From assembly GCA_900541055.1 (NCBI GenBank), contig UQHZ01000002.1, positions 1 through 64,000 on the forward strand: a stretch of DNA of 64,000 bases, in the 5' to 3' direction. A model generated the notes under the pieces. The model searched no databases, was not told where the DNA came from, and was given only the letters and a program-made list of their open reading frames with translations. Shown piece by piece: positions 17,152 to 26,247 of the stretch. The translations under genes and the position numbers were made by a program. The first letter of the stretch is position 1, and each line of letters starts with the position of its first letter. Source of the DNA: an uncultured Collinsella sp. (GTDB lineage: Bacteria; Actinomycetota; Coriobacteriia; Coriobacteriales; Coriobacteriaceae).

Positions 17152-18208
17152 CCGACATCACCTCGTCCAGCGCCTCCACGAGGTCGTGCTGGGTCGAGGG
17201 GAAAAGATGCGAGTACATCTCCGTGACCTCGGCGGTCTCGTGACCCATGCGGTCGGCGATCGCCGTGGGCGAGTAGCCGCTGTTGATGAGCGCACTGACA
17301 TGAGAGTGGCGGATGTCGTGGATGCGGATGCGCTTCACGCCCGAGAGCTCGCAACCCCTCTTCATCTCATGCGACAACGCGTGCTTCGTGACGGGGAAGA
17401 GCCGGTCGGTAGGGGCGATCTCGGGATGTGTCGACAGATAATCACGCAGCTCCTCACGAAGGAGGCTCGGCATGACGATGTCCCGCTTCGAGGCGCGCGT
17501 CTTGGGTGGACCGATAACGTCCTCGCCCTTGATGCGGGCGTAGGAATGACGGATACGGATAACGTTGAGATTGAAGTCGATGTCTTCCGGACGGAGGGCG
17601 AGGAGCTCGCCCTCGCGACAGCCCGAGAGGTAGAGCGTGAGGAATGCAAGGTAGATGAGCGGCTTGTCCTCGATGGCCTGGGAGAAGCGCTTGAACTCGG
17701 CAGGGGTCCAGTAGAGCATCTCCTTCTCGGGGCGCTTGGAGCCGACCTTTCCCGCCGCCAACATGGGATTCTGGGGCAGGCGGTAGAATCGGACGGCGTG
17801 GTTGAAGATGGCTGAGAACTGGTTGCAGATGGTGTGGAGATAGCTCTGCGACAGGTTCTGCTCAAGGAGCCAATTCTCCCAACGCACCACGTCCGCAGCC
17901 TTGACGTCACAAAGGCGCATGGGGCCAAAAATGGGCAGGATGTACTTGTCGATAATGGCATCCTTGGTGAGCCTGGTGCCGACTCGCAGTCGAGGGTAGA
18001 TGTCACGTGCGTACATGGTTTTGACGAAGGCCTCGACGGTGACCTCGACACGCTCGTCGCAGGAGGCGAGGAAGTCGCGCTCCCAAGCCGCAGCCTCCTT
18101 CTTGGAGGCGAACCCGCGCTTCGTCTTCTTATGACGCTCGCCCATAGAGTTGCGATACCAAGCCTCGGCTGTCCAGGTCCCGCGCTTCTTGTCACGGCTA
18201 ACTGACAT
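17144..18208 (-). CDS. tyrosine recombinase (integrase)
   Basis: The 354 residues have an N-terminal arm-binding domain, a SAM-like core-binding domain (about 58-150) and the catalytic domain. The catalytic set is Arg198 (SGCREGELL), Lys236, His297 and Arg300 (IHDIRHSH), His323 (MGHETAEV) and Tyr332 (MYSHLF), all intact. It would integrate and excise the element. The gene is coupled to the excisionase by an 11-bp overlap. Confidence 0.92.
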   Translation of the reverse strand: MSVSRDKKRGTWTAEAWYRNSMGERHKKTKRGFASKKEAAAWERDFLASCDERVEVTVEAFVKTMYARDIYPRLRVGTRLTKDAIIDKYILPIFGPMRLCDVKAADVVRWENWLLEQNLSQSYLHTICNQFSAIFNHAVRFYRLPQNPMLAAGKVGSKRPEKEMLYWTPAEFKRFSQAIEDKPLIYLAFLTLYLSGCREGELLALRPEDIDFNLNVIRIRHSYARIKGEDVIGPPKTRASKRDIVMPSLLREELRDYLSTHPEIAPTDRLFPVTKHALSHEMKRGCELSGVKRIRIHDIRHSHVSALINSGYSPTAIADRMGHETAEVTEMYSHLFPSTQHDLVEALDEVMSDV

Positions 18209-18407
18209 TAGTCATCGCCACCTTCTGCTTAGAAGGGGCGGAGAGAAGGCGTGCCTCGAAATACGAGCGCTGAACCTTCCCGGGGATGGTCATGATTCCC
18301 TGAGCTGCAAGCTCTATATTCAAGGTCTTGATTAGCTTGAACGAATAGGACTTGCTCATGCCCGTGATCTCGGCAACCTCCTCCGCGCCGATAAGCTGAC
18401 GTGTCAT
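18198..18407 (-). CDS. excisionase-like helix-turn-helix protein
   Basis: The 69-residue protein (MTRQLIGAEEVAEITGMSKS) has a winged-helix/MerR-like DNA-binding pattern common to excisionases placed next to integrases. AGGAGA precedes the ATG. It overlaps the integrase start, so the two are made together and the direction of recombination would depend on this operon's promoter in 18410-18587. Confidence 0.75.
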   Translation of the reverse strand: MTRQLIGAEEVAEITGMSKSYSFKLIKTLNIELAAQGIMTIPGKVQRSYFEARLLSAPSKQKVAMTNVS

Positions 18408-18587
18408 ATGTAGTCTCCTTTCTAGGATGGGACACCTGTTGCCCCTTGTCTCGATTATGTACAAGAAAGGTATTAGCTACGACGAAAACTGGAATATTTC
18501 CAATCTGGCCATATCTCCTACATTTTTTGTACGCACTAGATTTCGCGTGTAGACTTAAGGGCAGCTATTCTTTGGAGGTGTATGTGA

Positions 18588-19724
18588 ATGACTGCCGTCG
18601 ACTACGTCGGTACAATCTCGGAGGCTCTGTCGTCGTTTGCGGCCGACAGGGAGTGGGAACAAACGAGCAAGCGCTGGGGGAGGCAACAACTATCTCAGAA
18701 GCTGTTTTGCCTCCGCTCGGCGCGTAAATGGACCCGAAAGGTGGCTGCGCAGGCGGCGGGAATCCCGGAATCGGCCTTAAGGAATTACGAGCTGATGAAG
18801 TCGGCCCCGAAAGAGGAGCATCTTGAGGGGCTTGCGAACGCCTTTGGCATACGAGCCGAGGCGCTTCGCTACTACGATTTCAGTGATACGGACCTAATTG
18901 CTCAGGCTTTCTTTCAATTTGCTGCGACATACGGGTTCGAGCCCGTTGCAAATGAGCGCTATTCTGCGCTCAAGCCGACTTCATCTTTCATGAAGGCGTT
19001 CCTGAAGAAATGGGCTGCTCAGTATGCTCAGGTTGAGAGCGACTCCGACCGGGATGATTATGAAAGATGGAAGGACAACTTCGCGGCTGACTTTGACCCG
19101 TCCCAGTTTCCCTTGCGCTACGAGTACGATCCGCGAGAGTCCTGGATACTGATTACGCCCTGGCAGAATAGAATGCAGTCGAAGAAACTGCCCGAGCTAA
19201 GGGCGCGGTGCACTCCTGCGAAGACTCAGCCGGATTTGGCCCGAGAGACCGATCTTTCCCTTGCAACGCTACGTTCGTATGAACAAGGGGCTAGGGTGCC
19301 AAAATTCGCTGCACTCCAAAAACTGTCTGCTGCTTTTGGCGTGAAGAGAGGGGCGCTTGTATTTACCGATTTCGGTAGTCCTGTCCAAGCGGCCCACGCA
19401 TTATTTCAGCTTTCGGCCTCATATGGGTTGATTCCGGTTCAGCTGGAAGACGGCCCAGTGCTCCTCGCGAGGGGACCTGTTTCCGACTCTTTTCTTTTTG
19501 AATGGGCAAAGAAGTACGAGACTCGTGTGAAGCGGGCCGATGAATACGACGAGTGGCTCGATCGGTTCAGCTATTTCGAACATGATAAGTCCGATGACTA
19601 TGTCGATAAGTTTCGGCAGCATACGATACGCCAACCGAATGGTTCGCTGCTTATTGACGGTCATGTTTATAGCGATTTCTGTCCCTTCGACGAACGTTTC
19701 AAAAGGGGATATGCGCTTGCTTAG
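18588..19724 (+). CDS. regulator with two tandem HTH units
   Basis: This 378-residue protein looks like an internal duplication. Residues about 30-190 and 195-378 each contain an XRE-like helix-turn-helix (TRKVAAQAAGIPESALRNYE and TQPDLARETDLSLATLRSYE), then an FG(I/V)(R/K) segment, a QAFFQFAATYG/HALFQLSASYG motif, and a KKWAAQYA/EWAKKYET helix. It is divergent from the xis-int operon and is the likely master repressor of the element. The second half of each unit is not a domain I recognise. Confidence 0.65.
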   Translation: MTAVDYVGTISEALSSFAADREWEQTSKRWGRQQLSQKLFCLRSARKWTRKVAAQAAGIPESALRNYELMKSAPKEEHLEGLANAFGIRAEALRYYDFSDTDLIAQAFFQFAATYGFEPVANERYSALKPTSSFMKAFLKKWAAQYAQVESDSDRDDYERWKDNFAADFDPSQFPLRYEYDPRESWILITPWQNRMQSKKLPELRARCTPAKTQPDLARETDLSLATLRSYEQGARVPKFAALQKLSAAFGVKRGALVFTDFGSPVQAAHALFQLSASYGLIPVQLEDGPVLLARGPVSDSFLFEWAKKYETRVKRADEYDEWLDRFSYFEHDKSDDYVDKFRQHTIRQPNGSLLIDGHVYSDFCPFDERFKRGYALA

Positions 19725-19790
19725 CAAGTTTCTGCCATTGGCGGGTCGGAACATATTGCTTTGCGGCAAGCTGTTGGGAAGGAAGAGGAT

Positions 19791-20291
19791 ATGAATAAAG
19801 AAACGAAATTGGGCGATGGAGTCGCCAATGAGCTAAAGGAAGAAATCAATCGCGAGCTGTCTTCGACGGCTAAGAGTTTCATTCGAATCCTGTTTGCATA
19901 CCTTAACGATAAAGTTCAGGGTATCGATTTTGATGATCTTTTAGGAAAACTGAGCAAGAAAGACGAGGACGAGATTATGTCCCTCTGGTCTTCTCAACTC
20001 GTAGAAGAAGGCCTAGTGCCAAGTGGGTATGGCGGCTTGCCGAATGATTTACTTATTGAAAATTTGCATCAAACAGGCTATGTAGATGGTCTCTATAGCG
20101 GGTACGTTCTTGCAATGATCTCGCTGGTAGATAACAATGCGCCTCGCGAGCTGATTGCTTCTGTAAAAGACGATCTATTTCCTAAACCTATAGCATTGCG
20201 CTACAGAGATCGCCATGAGTTGGTTTCGCGCCTTGATGATGAAAAATATCGCTGGGTCAAATGTCTGACGAAGGATGATCCAGCTGATTAA
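19791..20291 (+). CDS. hypothetical protein at the right end of the element
   Basis: The 166 residues begin MNKETKLGDGVANELKEEIN and are soluble and acidic, with no recognised family. GGAAGAGG precedes the ATG and the gene follows the two-HTH regulator after 66 bases, so they may be cotranscribed. Its base composition is lower in GC than the mobilization operon, which suggests a separate origin. Confidence 0.55.
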   Translation: MNKETKLGDGVANELKEEINRELSSTAKSFIRILFAYLNDKVQGIDFDDLLGKLSKKDEDEIMSLWSSQLVEEGLVPSGYGGLPNDLLIENLHQTGYVDGLYSGYVLAMISLVDNNAPRELIASVKDDLFPKPIALRYRDRHELVSRLDDEKYRWVKCLTKDDPAD

Positions 20292-20540
20292 AGATCTCGA
20301 ATCAACCTTTTCGTTTTATACGTGAGGACCAAATGAGGACCAAATTCCGTCGAAGAAACGCCTGTTAGCTTGCATTGTAAAAAAGTGAGCTGCCTTTCTA
20401 GCTGCGGCGCTCGTTATCGAGTGGGAGTAAGCAGGGCTTTGACCTGCACTTTTGAGTGCCGCACTGTGCCGCTGAGTCTCGTTTCGGACGAGAGTCACGG
20501 CAAAGCCGCCAGCGACGGCGGTGAGTAAAAACGATTTCCT
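20292..20540. other. non-coding stretch, probable right end of the element
   Basis: No gene is visible. It holds the 11-bp tandem repeat at 20323-20344, a GAGTGGGAGTAA motif at 20419-20430 shared with other module borders, a short hairpin (TCTCGT/ACGAGA, 20477-20493) and leads into the terminator at 20541. The attachment site is most likely in this stretch. Confidence 0.4.
20323..20344 (+). repeat. tandem TGAGGACCAAA repeat near the element end
   Basis: Two head-to-tail copies of the 11-mer TGAGGACCAAA lie 31 bases after the last gene of the element. Such short direct repeats next to an integrated element can be integrase arm-binding sites. I found no exact partner on the left side. Confidence 0.45.
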
Positions 20541-20574
20541 AGCCTCTGTTCCCTCGTTGGAACGGAGGCTTTTT
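20541..20574 (+). terminator. intrinsic terminator
   Basis: A 12-bp stem (20541-20552 with 20559-20570, one G-T pair) is followed by five T. It separates the mobilizable element from the leftward two-component operon. Confidence 0.8.
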
Positions 20575-20687
20575 CTTTGTCGTTTTACTCCCCTTCACCT
20601 GCGATTTCGCTATTTACTCCCCGTATTTCAAGATGGAAGCGTTTGATTGCGAGGCACGCCGGTGTGAGGGCCTGAGTCGTTAGGCCC

Positions 20688-22115
20688 TCACAGGGGGACC
20701 GCGATGGTGGCCACCGCGCCGCCCGAGGGGCTGTTGGCGAGCGAGACGGAGCCCCCGTGGGCGCTTGCGGCCTCGGAGGCGGCGTGGAGGCCGAGCCCGT
20801 AGTGGCGGCCTCCATCGCGCGAGGAGCGGGAGGAGTCGTCTGTGAAGAGGCGCTCACAGCCGTGTTCGAGGGCGGCGGGAGAGAAGCCCGGTCCGTCGTC
20901 GGCCACCTCGATGACGAGGTGTCCGCCCGCGACGTCGCAGGAGACCGCCACGCGCGAGCGCGCGTGCTCGGCGGCGTTGGCCACGAGGTTCGCGGCGGCT
21001 CGCGCCAGGGCGGTTCGGTCGAGCGGGGCCCCGGGCGCGCCCGCGACAGCGGGGCCCGTGGCCGCGTCGAGTGTCACGCCTCGCGCCCGGGCGATCTGGG
21101 CGGCCTCGGCGAGGACCTGCTCGCAGAGCTCGGCCGGCCGCATGGGGGCCCTCTCCGCCCCGTCGGACCCGCGCGAGGCATCGATGAGCAGGCGCACGTA
21201 GCCGTCGAGCCTTTCGACACTGCCGGCTATGTCGCGCGCGGCGGCCGCGAGGTCGGCGTCTTTCTCGTCTTCCAGCTCCTCCGCCACGAAGTCGGCGTTG
21301 GCGCGCAGCACGGTGAGCGGCGTCTTGAGGTCGTGGGCGAGCGACGCCACCTGCTCGCGTTGCCCCCGCTCCGCGACCCAGCGGGCCTCGAGCGACTCGG
21401 CGAGGGAGGTCCGCATGGCGTCCATCGCGGCGAGGACGTCGTTCACCTCGCGCACGTTGGTGCTGCCGACCGCGAAGTCGAGCTCCCCCGCGCCGACGCG
21501 CCCCGCCGCCTCCGCGAGCGGCGCCATCTTGCGCGAGATCACGCGGCTCGCGCGGCGCGCCACGAGCGCGAGCGCGAGCGCGCTTCCCGCAGCGGCGCCG
21601 ACGAGCATGAGGTTCTGCGGGTTGGGAAGCAGGCCGGCGAGGTCGCGCGAGACCCACTGAGGCAGGTACTCGCTGACGAGTGCGCAGGCCCCGCCGCCCT
21701 TGAGTGGGAACGCGGCGTAGGTGAGGCCCGAGCCCCCGCCCTCGATCTCCACTGTGCCCGGATCCGCGGCAAGTGCCGCACGGGCCATTTCCGTCGCGCC
21801 CTCGAGCCGTGTGCCCTCGAGGTCTGTCATCAGCACGTGTCCGTCCTTGTTCAGGATGAGGTAGCGGTACGCCGTCGGCACGTCCTGCTGCCCGCAGACG
21901 CCGTCGCGTGCCAGGCCCTCCGCGACCTCGCGCGCATTGGCCGGCCCCCAGCTTGCCTCGTAGACGAAGCCCGCGTTGATCGCCGCGGAGAGCGCCATGA
22001 ACGAGGCGAGCCACGCCGTGGCGACCGCCGCGAACGCGTAGGCGAAGTAGCGCGCGATGACGAAGGAGAGCGGCATGCCCCCGCGACCTCGCGCCCCGGT
22101 CCTCAGAGCTGCCAC
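20688..22115 (-). CDS. sensor histidine kinase of the ABC-exporter operon
   Basis: The 475 residues show a membrane segment near 20-50, an extracytoplasmic loop of about 115 residues, a second segment near 168-188, a HAMP-like linker, the H-box SLAHDLKTPL (His261) and an ATPase domain with N (NLVANAAEHA), G1 (DDGPGF) and G2 (YGLGLHAA) boxes. The GTG start overlaps the end of the response regulator by 13 bases; an ATG 13 codons later is an alternative. It would sense a peptide or envelope stress and phosphorylate the regulator at 22103. Confidence 0.88.
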   Translation of the reverse strand: MAALRTGARGRGGMPLSFVIARYFAYAFAAVATAWLASFMALSAAINAGFVYEASWGPANAREVAEGLARDGVCGQQDVPTAYRYLILNKDGHVLMTDLEGTRLEGATEMARAALAADPGTVEIEGGGSGLTYAAFPLKGGGACALVSEYLPQWVSRDLAGLLPNPQNLMLVGAAAGSALALALVARRASRVISRKMAPLAEAAGRVGAGELDFAVGSTNVREVNDVLAAMDAMRTSLAESLEARWVAERGQREQVASLAHDLKTPLTVLRANADFVAEELEDEKDADLAAAARDIAGSVERLDGYVRLLIDASRGSDGAERAPMRPAELCEQVLAEAAQIARARGVTLDAATGPAVAGAPGAPLDRTALARAAANLVANAAEHARSRVAVSCDVAGGHLVIEVADDGPGFSPAALEHGCERLFTDDSSRSSRDGGRHYGLGLHAASEAASAHGGSVSLANSPSGGAVATIAVPL

Positions 22116-22765
22116 TTGTACCCCATCCCCCAGACGGTCGCGATCGGATCGGCGCCGGCCTCGGAGAGTTTCCTCCGGGCGCGGCTGACCTGCATGGATA
22201 TGGCCGCGTCGTCGGCGTCGCTCTCCCAGCCGAGCACTGCCTCGCGGATCTGCGCGCGGCTCATGACCTGCCCGGGGTGGCGGGCGAGGTACTCGCAGAT
22301 AGCGTACTCGGTGGGCGTGAGCGGCACGGCCTTGCCGCTCACGGCGAGGCCGCGCGCCCCGAGGTCGATCCGCACCTCCCCGAAGGAGAGGGCGTGCGAG
22401 CGCGGCCGGCGCTCACGGCGTAGATGGGCCGCGACCTTGGCGCGCAGCTCCGCGGCCCCGAAGGGCTTGCGGACGTAGTCGTCGGCGCCCAGGCCGTAGC
22501 CGGCCACGGCGTCCTCCTCGGCCACGCGCGCGGTCAGGAAGATGATGGGCCCGTCGAAGTCCGGGCGGATCTGCCGCACGAGCTCGAAGCCGTCGAGCCC
22601 CGGCATCATGACGTCGCAGAGCACGAGGTCGAAGCGCGAGAGGTCCATCCCCGGGACCGCCGTCGGGTCCGCTGCCTTGACGACCTCATGACCGTCGCGG
22701 CCGAGGACGCGCGCGAGCGCGTCGAGGATCGCCCGCTCATCATCCACTGCCAGTATCCTCGCCAT
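22103..22765 (-). CDS. OmpR-family response regulator
   Basis: The 220 residues have a receiver domain with phospho-acceptor Asp51 (LCDVMMPGLDG) and Lys in VRKPF, then a winged-helix domain (LTPTEYAICEYLARHPGQVMSR...VWGMGYKWQL). AGGAGG is 6 bases before the ATG. It is the fifth gene of the leftward operon and presumably activates it in response to the cognate kinase. Confidence 0.92.
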   Translation of the reverse strand: MARILAVDDERAILDALARVLGRDGHEVVKAADPTAVPGMDLSRFDLVLCDVMMPGLDGFELVRQIRPDFDGPIIFLTARVAEEDAVAGYGLGADDYVRKPFGAAELRAKVAAHLRRERRPRSHALSFGEVRIDLGARGLAVSGKAVPLTPTEYAICEYLARHPGQVMSRAQIREAVLGWESDADDAAISMQVSRARRKLSEAGADPIATVWGMGYKWQL

Positions 22766-22810
22766 GTTCGACCTCCTGAAACTCCCGTCGGCATTGTACT
22801 TGCGCCGCGC

Positions 22811-22999
22811 TCAGCGGTCCAGAGCCCCGCGCGCAGCCGCGGGCGCGGGCGCCCACATGGCGATCTCAGGGTTGGGCAGCACGCGGTCGGCGATCGAGCG
22901 CAGCGCCGACCCCCAGCCGGCGTCGAGCAGGGCATTCCCGCCCAGGACGAGCGCTGCGGAGAGGAGGGCGAGCACGGCGGCGAGCGGCTTCCTACTCAT
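22811..22999 (-). CDS. 62-residue membrane peptide in the exporter operon
   Basis: The peptide starts MSRKPLAAVLALLSAALVLG, a single membrane segment or uncleaved signal, followed by an extracytoplasmic tail of about 35 residues (RSIADRVLPNPEIAMW). Its ATG lies inside the last codons of the permease gene (8-base overlap). No family is recognised. Small proteins in this position may tune the exporter or the kinase. Confidence 0.65.
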   Translation of the reverse strand: MSRKPLAAVLALLSAALVLGGNALLDAGWGSALRSIADRVLPNPEIAMWAPAPAAARGALDR

Positions 23000-23807
23000 C
23001 TGCCCTCCCGTCCTCGAAACGGCAGAACCAGGCCAGAAGGACGGCGGCGGCTGCCAGGGTGAGCACGAGGCCAGCGAGCGCAGTCGTGAGGAGAGGGCCC
23101 GCCGCGCGTGCGGCGTCGATGAAGGCCTCCACCCCGAGCGTCCCCAGGCGCGCGGGCCAGGCGAGCGGCACCCAGCTCAGGGGCGTCGCCGGGGCACCGG
23201 TGAGCTCGCCGGTCATGAGACCGTGCGCAAGTCCGCCCACTGAGAAGAACGCGAGGAGCATCCCCGCCGCGCCGGCGCAGATGGCGGCGTTGCGGCTGAG
23301 GCGCAGGGCCACGCCGAGCCCCAGCGCGTAGAGGGGCAGGCTGCCCAGCACGATGCCCGCCCAGGCGGCCGCAAGCGGAGCGGGCCCGAGCGGCAGGCGC
23401 CCGGCGACGGCGAGCGCGGCCCCGAACACGCCGAGCGCCACGGCCAGCGCGCCCGCGCCGAGCGCCGCAAGGGCGAGCAGCTTCGCCGCGACGGCGCGCC
23501 CGCGCGAGGGGACCGCCGTGAGGTTGGCGAGGTGTCCGGCAGCGCGCTCCTCGTCCACGGCGAGCCCGCAGACGATGGCGGACATGAGCGGCATGAGGGC
23601 GCCGAGGAACTGGGCGTAGGCGTCCGCGCCCAGCGCCGGGTCCCATCGGGTTACGGAGAAGTACTCGCCGCAGGCAAGACCGGCTGCCAGGCCGCAGACG
23701 AGGTGCACCGCCGTGAGCGGGGAGCGCGCCAGGCGCAGGGCCTCGGAGAGCAGGGCCCGCGGGAGAGTCATGCGCGGCGTCGGGTCGGAGAGTCGTGTCA
23801 TGGCCAT
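22992..23807 (-). CDS. ABC permease, lantibiotic-protection type (LanG-like)
   Basis: The 271 residues have about six hydrophobic segments and the early motif YFSVTRWDPALGADAYAQFLGALMPLMSAIV followed by a conserved DEERAAGHL loop, as in the second permease of MutFEG/SpaFEG immunity exporters. The ATG overlaps the preceding stop (TGATG). It would form the membrane part of the exporter with the gene upstream. Confidence 0.75.
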   Translation of the reverse strand: MAMTRLSDPTPRMTLPRALLSEALRLARSPLTAVHLVCGLAAGLACGEYFSVTRWDPALGADAYAQFLGALMPLMSAIVCGLAVDEERAAGHLANLTAVPSRGRAVAAKLLALAALGAGALAVALGVFGAALAVAGRLPLGPAPLAAAWAGIVLGSLPLYALGLGVALRLSRNAAICAGAAGMLLAFFSVGGLAHGLMTGELTGAPATPLSWVPLAWPARLGTLGVEAFIDAARAAGPLLTTALAGLVLTLAAAAVLLAWFCRFEDGRADE

Positions 23808-24573
23808 CACCTCTCCTCGGAGCGCGCGAACCAGGCCGCGCCCGCCGCCGTGAGCGCGGCGAACGCGAGTGCGCAGACCGCAAGGCCCGCCAGTGTGAGC
23901 ATGCCGTCCGCCGTGAGCGCCCCGCCGAGCGCCATGTCCGCCGCGAGTGGCTCGCCGCTCGGCAGCACGGGGATGAAGCTCGTGGGGATGACCATGCTCG
24001 CCGACGGCGGAAAGAGCTGCGGCAGCGGCATCAGCGACCAGGCGAACCCACCCACGAGCTGCGCGGCGAGCGGGCAGAAGATGCCCGCGAGCATGCCGAG
24101 TCGCACCGTGAGGAAGAGCCCTGCGGGGATCATCCAAGCCGCGGTCACCGTGTTGGCGAGCGCGCAGAGGAGCATCGTGAGCGTGCCCGCGGCCGTGAGG
24201 CCCTGCGAGGAGAACGCCGAGCCCGCGAGGTAGATGCCGAAGACCACGAGGTTCGAGAGCGTGCAGAGCGCGAGGCACCAGAGCGCCTTGGCCCACCAGG
24301 CGCGCCCGAGCGGGAAGCCCAGGCCTAGAAGCCCCCGCATCCGCGTGCGCGCGTCCGCCCGCGCGACGCACGCCACCACGAGCGAGAGAGCCACGGGCAG
24401 GAAGAGCGCGTACCAGTAGTTCCACGCGCTGAAGATCTGCACGCCCCGGTAGGGCATCGCGCCGAGCAGCGGCATCGGCAGCGCCATGAGCACGGCCAGG
24501 CGAACCGGTGCCGCGTGGCGCGACTTCAGGGCCTCGGCGCGCAGGCCCGCGAGCAGGCCGCCTTTCTCGCCCG

Positions 24574-24577
<4 letters not shown>
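23807..24577 (-). CDS. ABC permease, lantibiotic-protection type (LanE-like)
   Basis: The 256 residues contain six hydrophobic segments and the motif SAWNYWYALFLPVALSLVVACVARADA typical of MutE/EpiE permeases. It overlaps the ATPase gene by 4 bases. The probable substrate is a membrane-active peptide or lipid-targeting antibiotic; no lantibiotic biosynthesis genes are in the window, so this looks like resistance and not self-immunity. Confidence 0.8.
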
Positions 24578-25302
<725 letters not shown>

Positions 25303-25323
25303 GGGTTCGTCCTTTCTCTTCCG

Positions 25324-25384
25324 GGCGCGCGGGCCGAGTCGCCGTGCCCGCGCGCCTTACCTTTCGGGTTCACCATCCATGGTG
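25324..25384 (-). promoter_or_regulatory. hairpin and palindrome upstream of the exporter operon
   Basis: GGCGCGCGGGC (25324-25334) pairs with GCCCGCGCGCC (25346-25356), and CACCAT-CC-ATGGTG (25371-25384) is a 14-base palindrome. Both lie between the operon start codon (25302) and its presumed promoter. The first could be an attenuator, the second an operator for the response regulator. Confidence 0.45.
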
Positions 25385-25415
25385 GGGCGCGTTTCTAACG
25401 AAGCTGTAACGGCCG

Positions 25416-25619
25416 TTGGGCTCTTTTGGCGCCAGCCCTTCTCGACCCGTACGCCACTCATGGTATGTTTATCGCGATAACAAGGACGGAGGTGCCGCTA
25501 AATCGAAAAAGGCAAACCCTGGAGACGTGATTTTCGCCATAACGAGCAAGAATATCGAAGATGTCTGCACACCATTGGCGTTGGAAGGGGAACAGCCGGT
25601 TGCAATCAGCGGACACTAA
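25416..25619 (+). pseudogene. fragment resembling a type I restriction specificity subunit (HsdS)
   Basis: The stretch NPGDVIFAITSKNIEDVCTPLA, ending VAISGH, resembles the GDV...(S/T)xNxEDV core of HsdS target-recognition domains. Only about 40 recognisable residues remain, with no start signal and no neighbouring hsdM or hsdR, so this is a relic. The assignment is from motif memory only. Confidence 0.4.
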
Positions 25620-26041
25620 TCATAAAAGGAAGGGCACGGGCATCCGCGTTCGCGGAAACACAGCTCGAAGCGCGCATCAGCCTCTTCCGCGCGGCGTCGG
25701 CTTCTTGCATGAGCTGACTCCTGCTTCATCGCTTCTCTCTGTGCCACAAGTGCCTGCTGCGCCTTAGTGCTCGCTGCCGGCCGCTTAAGTGCTTTCGCCG
25801 CCTCGCGAGCGCGTCGCTTGGGGTTCTTCGCGGGCTTGCTCGCCTCGGTCGAATCGTGACCGAAGAACGAGAGCTTCGCTCATTTGTTGACAACGAATCG
25901 CAGGATCTCCTCATCGGACGGCTTCGCGCCGAAGACGATGCGGGCGACGCCATACCTTCCGTCCTCGACATGCTCCGCCAGCCCGACCCAGAATTGGCCG
26001 TCGTGATATACGGTCAGGGTGGACGACACACTGATCTGCAT
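25616..26041 (-). pseudogene. yjdF: yjdF-like (DUF2992) gene with an in-frame TGA
   Basis: Reading from ATG 26041, MQISVSSTLTVYHDGQFWVG and GVARIVFGAKPSDEEILRFV match YjdF. After 53 codons a TGA (25882-25880) interrupts where an aromatic residue, probably Trp, is expected. The same frame then continues with family-like sequence (KNPKRRAREAAKALK, TKAQQALVAQREAMKQ) to 25616. Read through, it would be 141 residues, close to normal, though the last 15 residues diverge. A strong Shine-Dalgarno and a leader shared with 40-118 precede it. It is most simply a recent nonsense mutation. Confidence 0.75.
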
Positions 26042-26111
26042 GGCTGGTTCCTCCTTTATGTAGATGACCATGCAGAGATGGGACAACCAAGGAGGCAGGT
26101 TACTGATGCGG
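26042..26111 (-). promoter_or_regulatory. yjdF leader with anti-Shine-Dalgarno, second copy
   Basis: This leader is nearly identical to bases 49-118. The Shine-Dalgarno AAGGAGG is at 26056-26050, and its exact complement CCTCCTT is at 26095-26089. Upstream of 26112 the two copies diverge, and this copy lacks the promoter and the first half of the leader seen at 119-181, in keeping with decay of the gene it serves. Confidence 0.55.
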
Positions 26112-26247
26112 ATCCCCGTATGCCCCTATGCATGCTGCTCCGCCGCTTTCGAAACTAAGTGGGAATAAGTTATCGGTACGCTTTTTTATAAAATGTAAAA
26201 AAGTACCCCCATAACTGATATAATGGACACTGAAAAGGGGGTGCATC

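Noticed and set aside
20757..22478. Plus-strand open frame of 573 codons
   Set aside because: It is antisense to the histidine kinase and regulator, whose motifs are complete. GC-rich DNA lacks stop codons by chance.
25880..25882. TGA in yjdF read as a sense codon (recoding)
   Set aside because: There is no sign of a changed code: many clear genes here end in TGA. No selenocysteine or readthrough context is visible.
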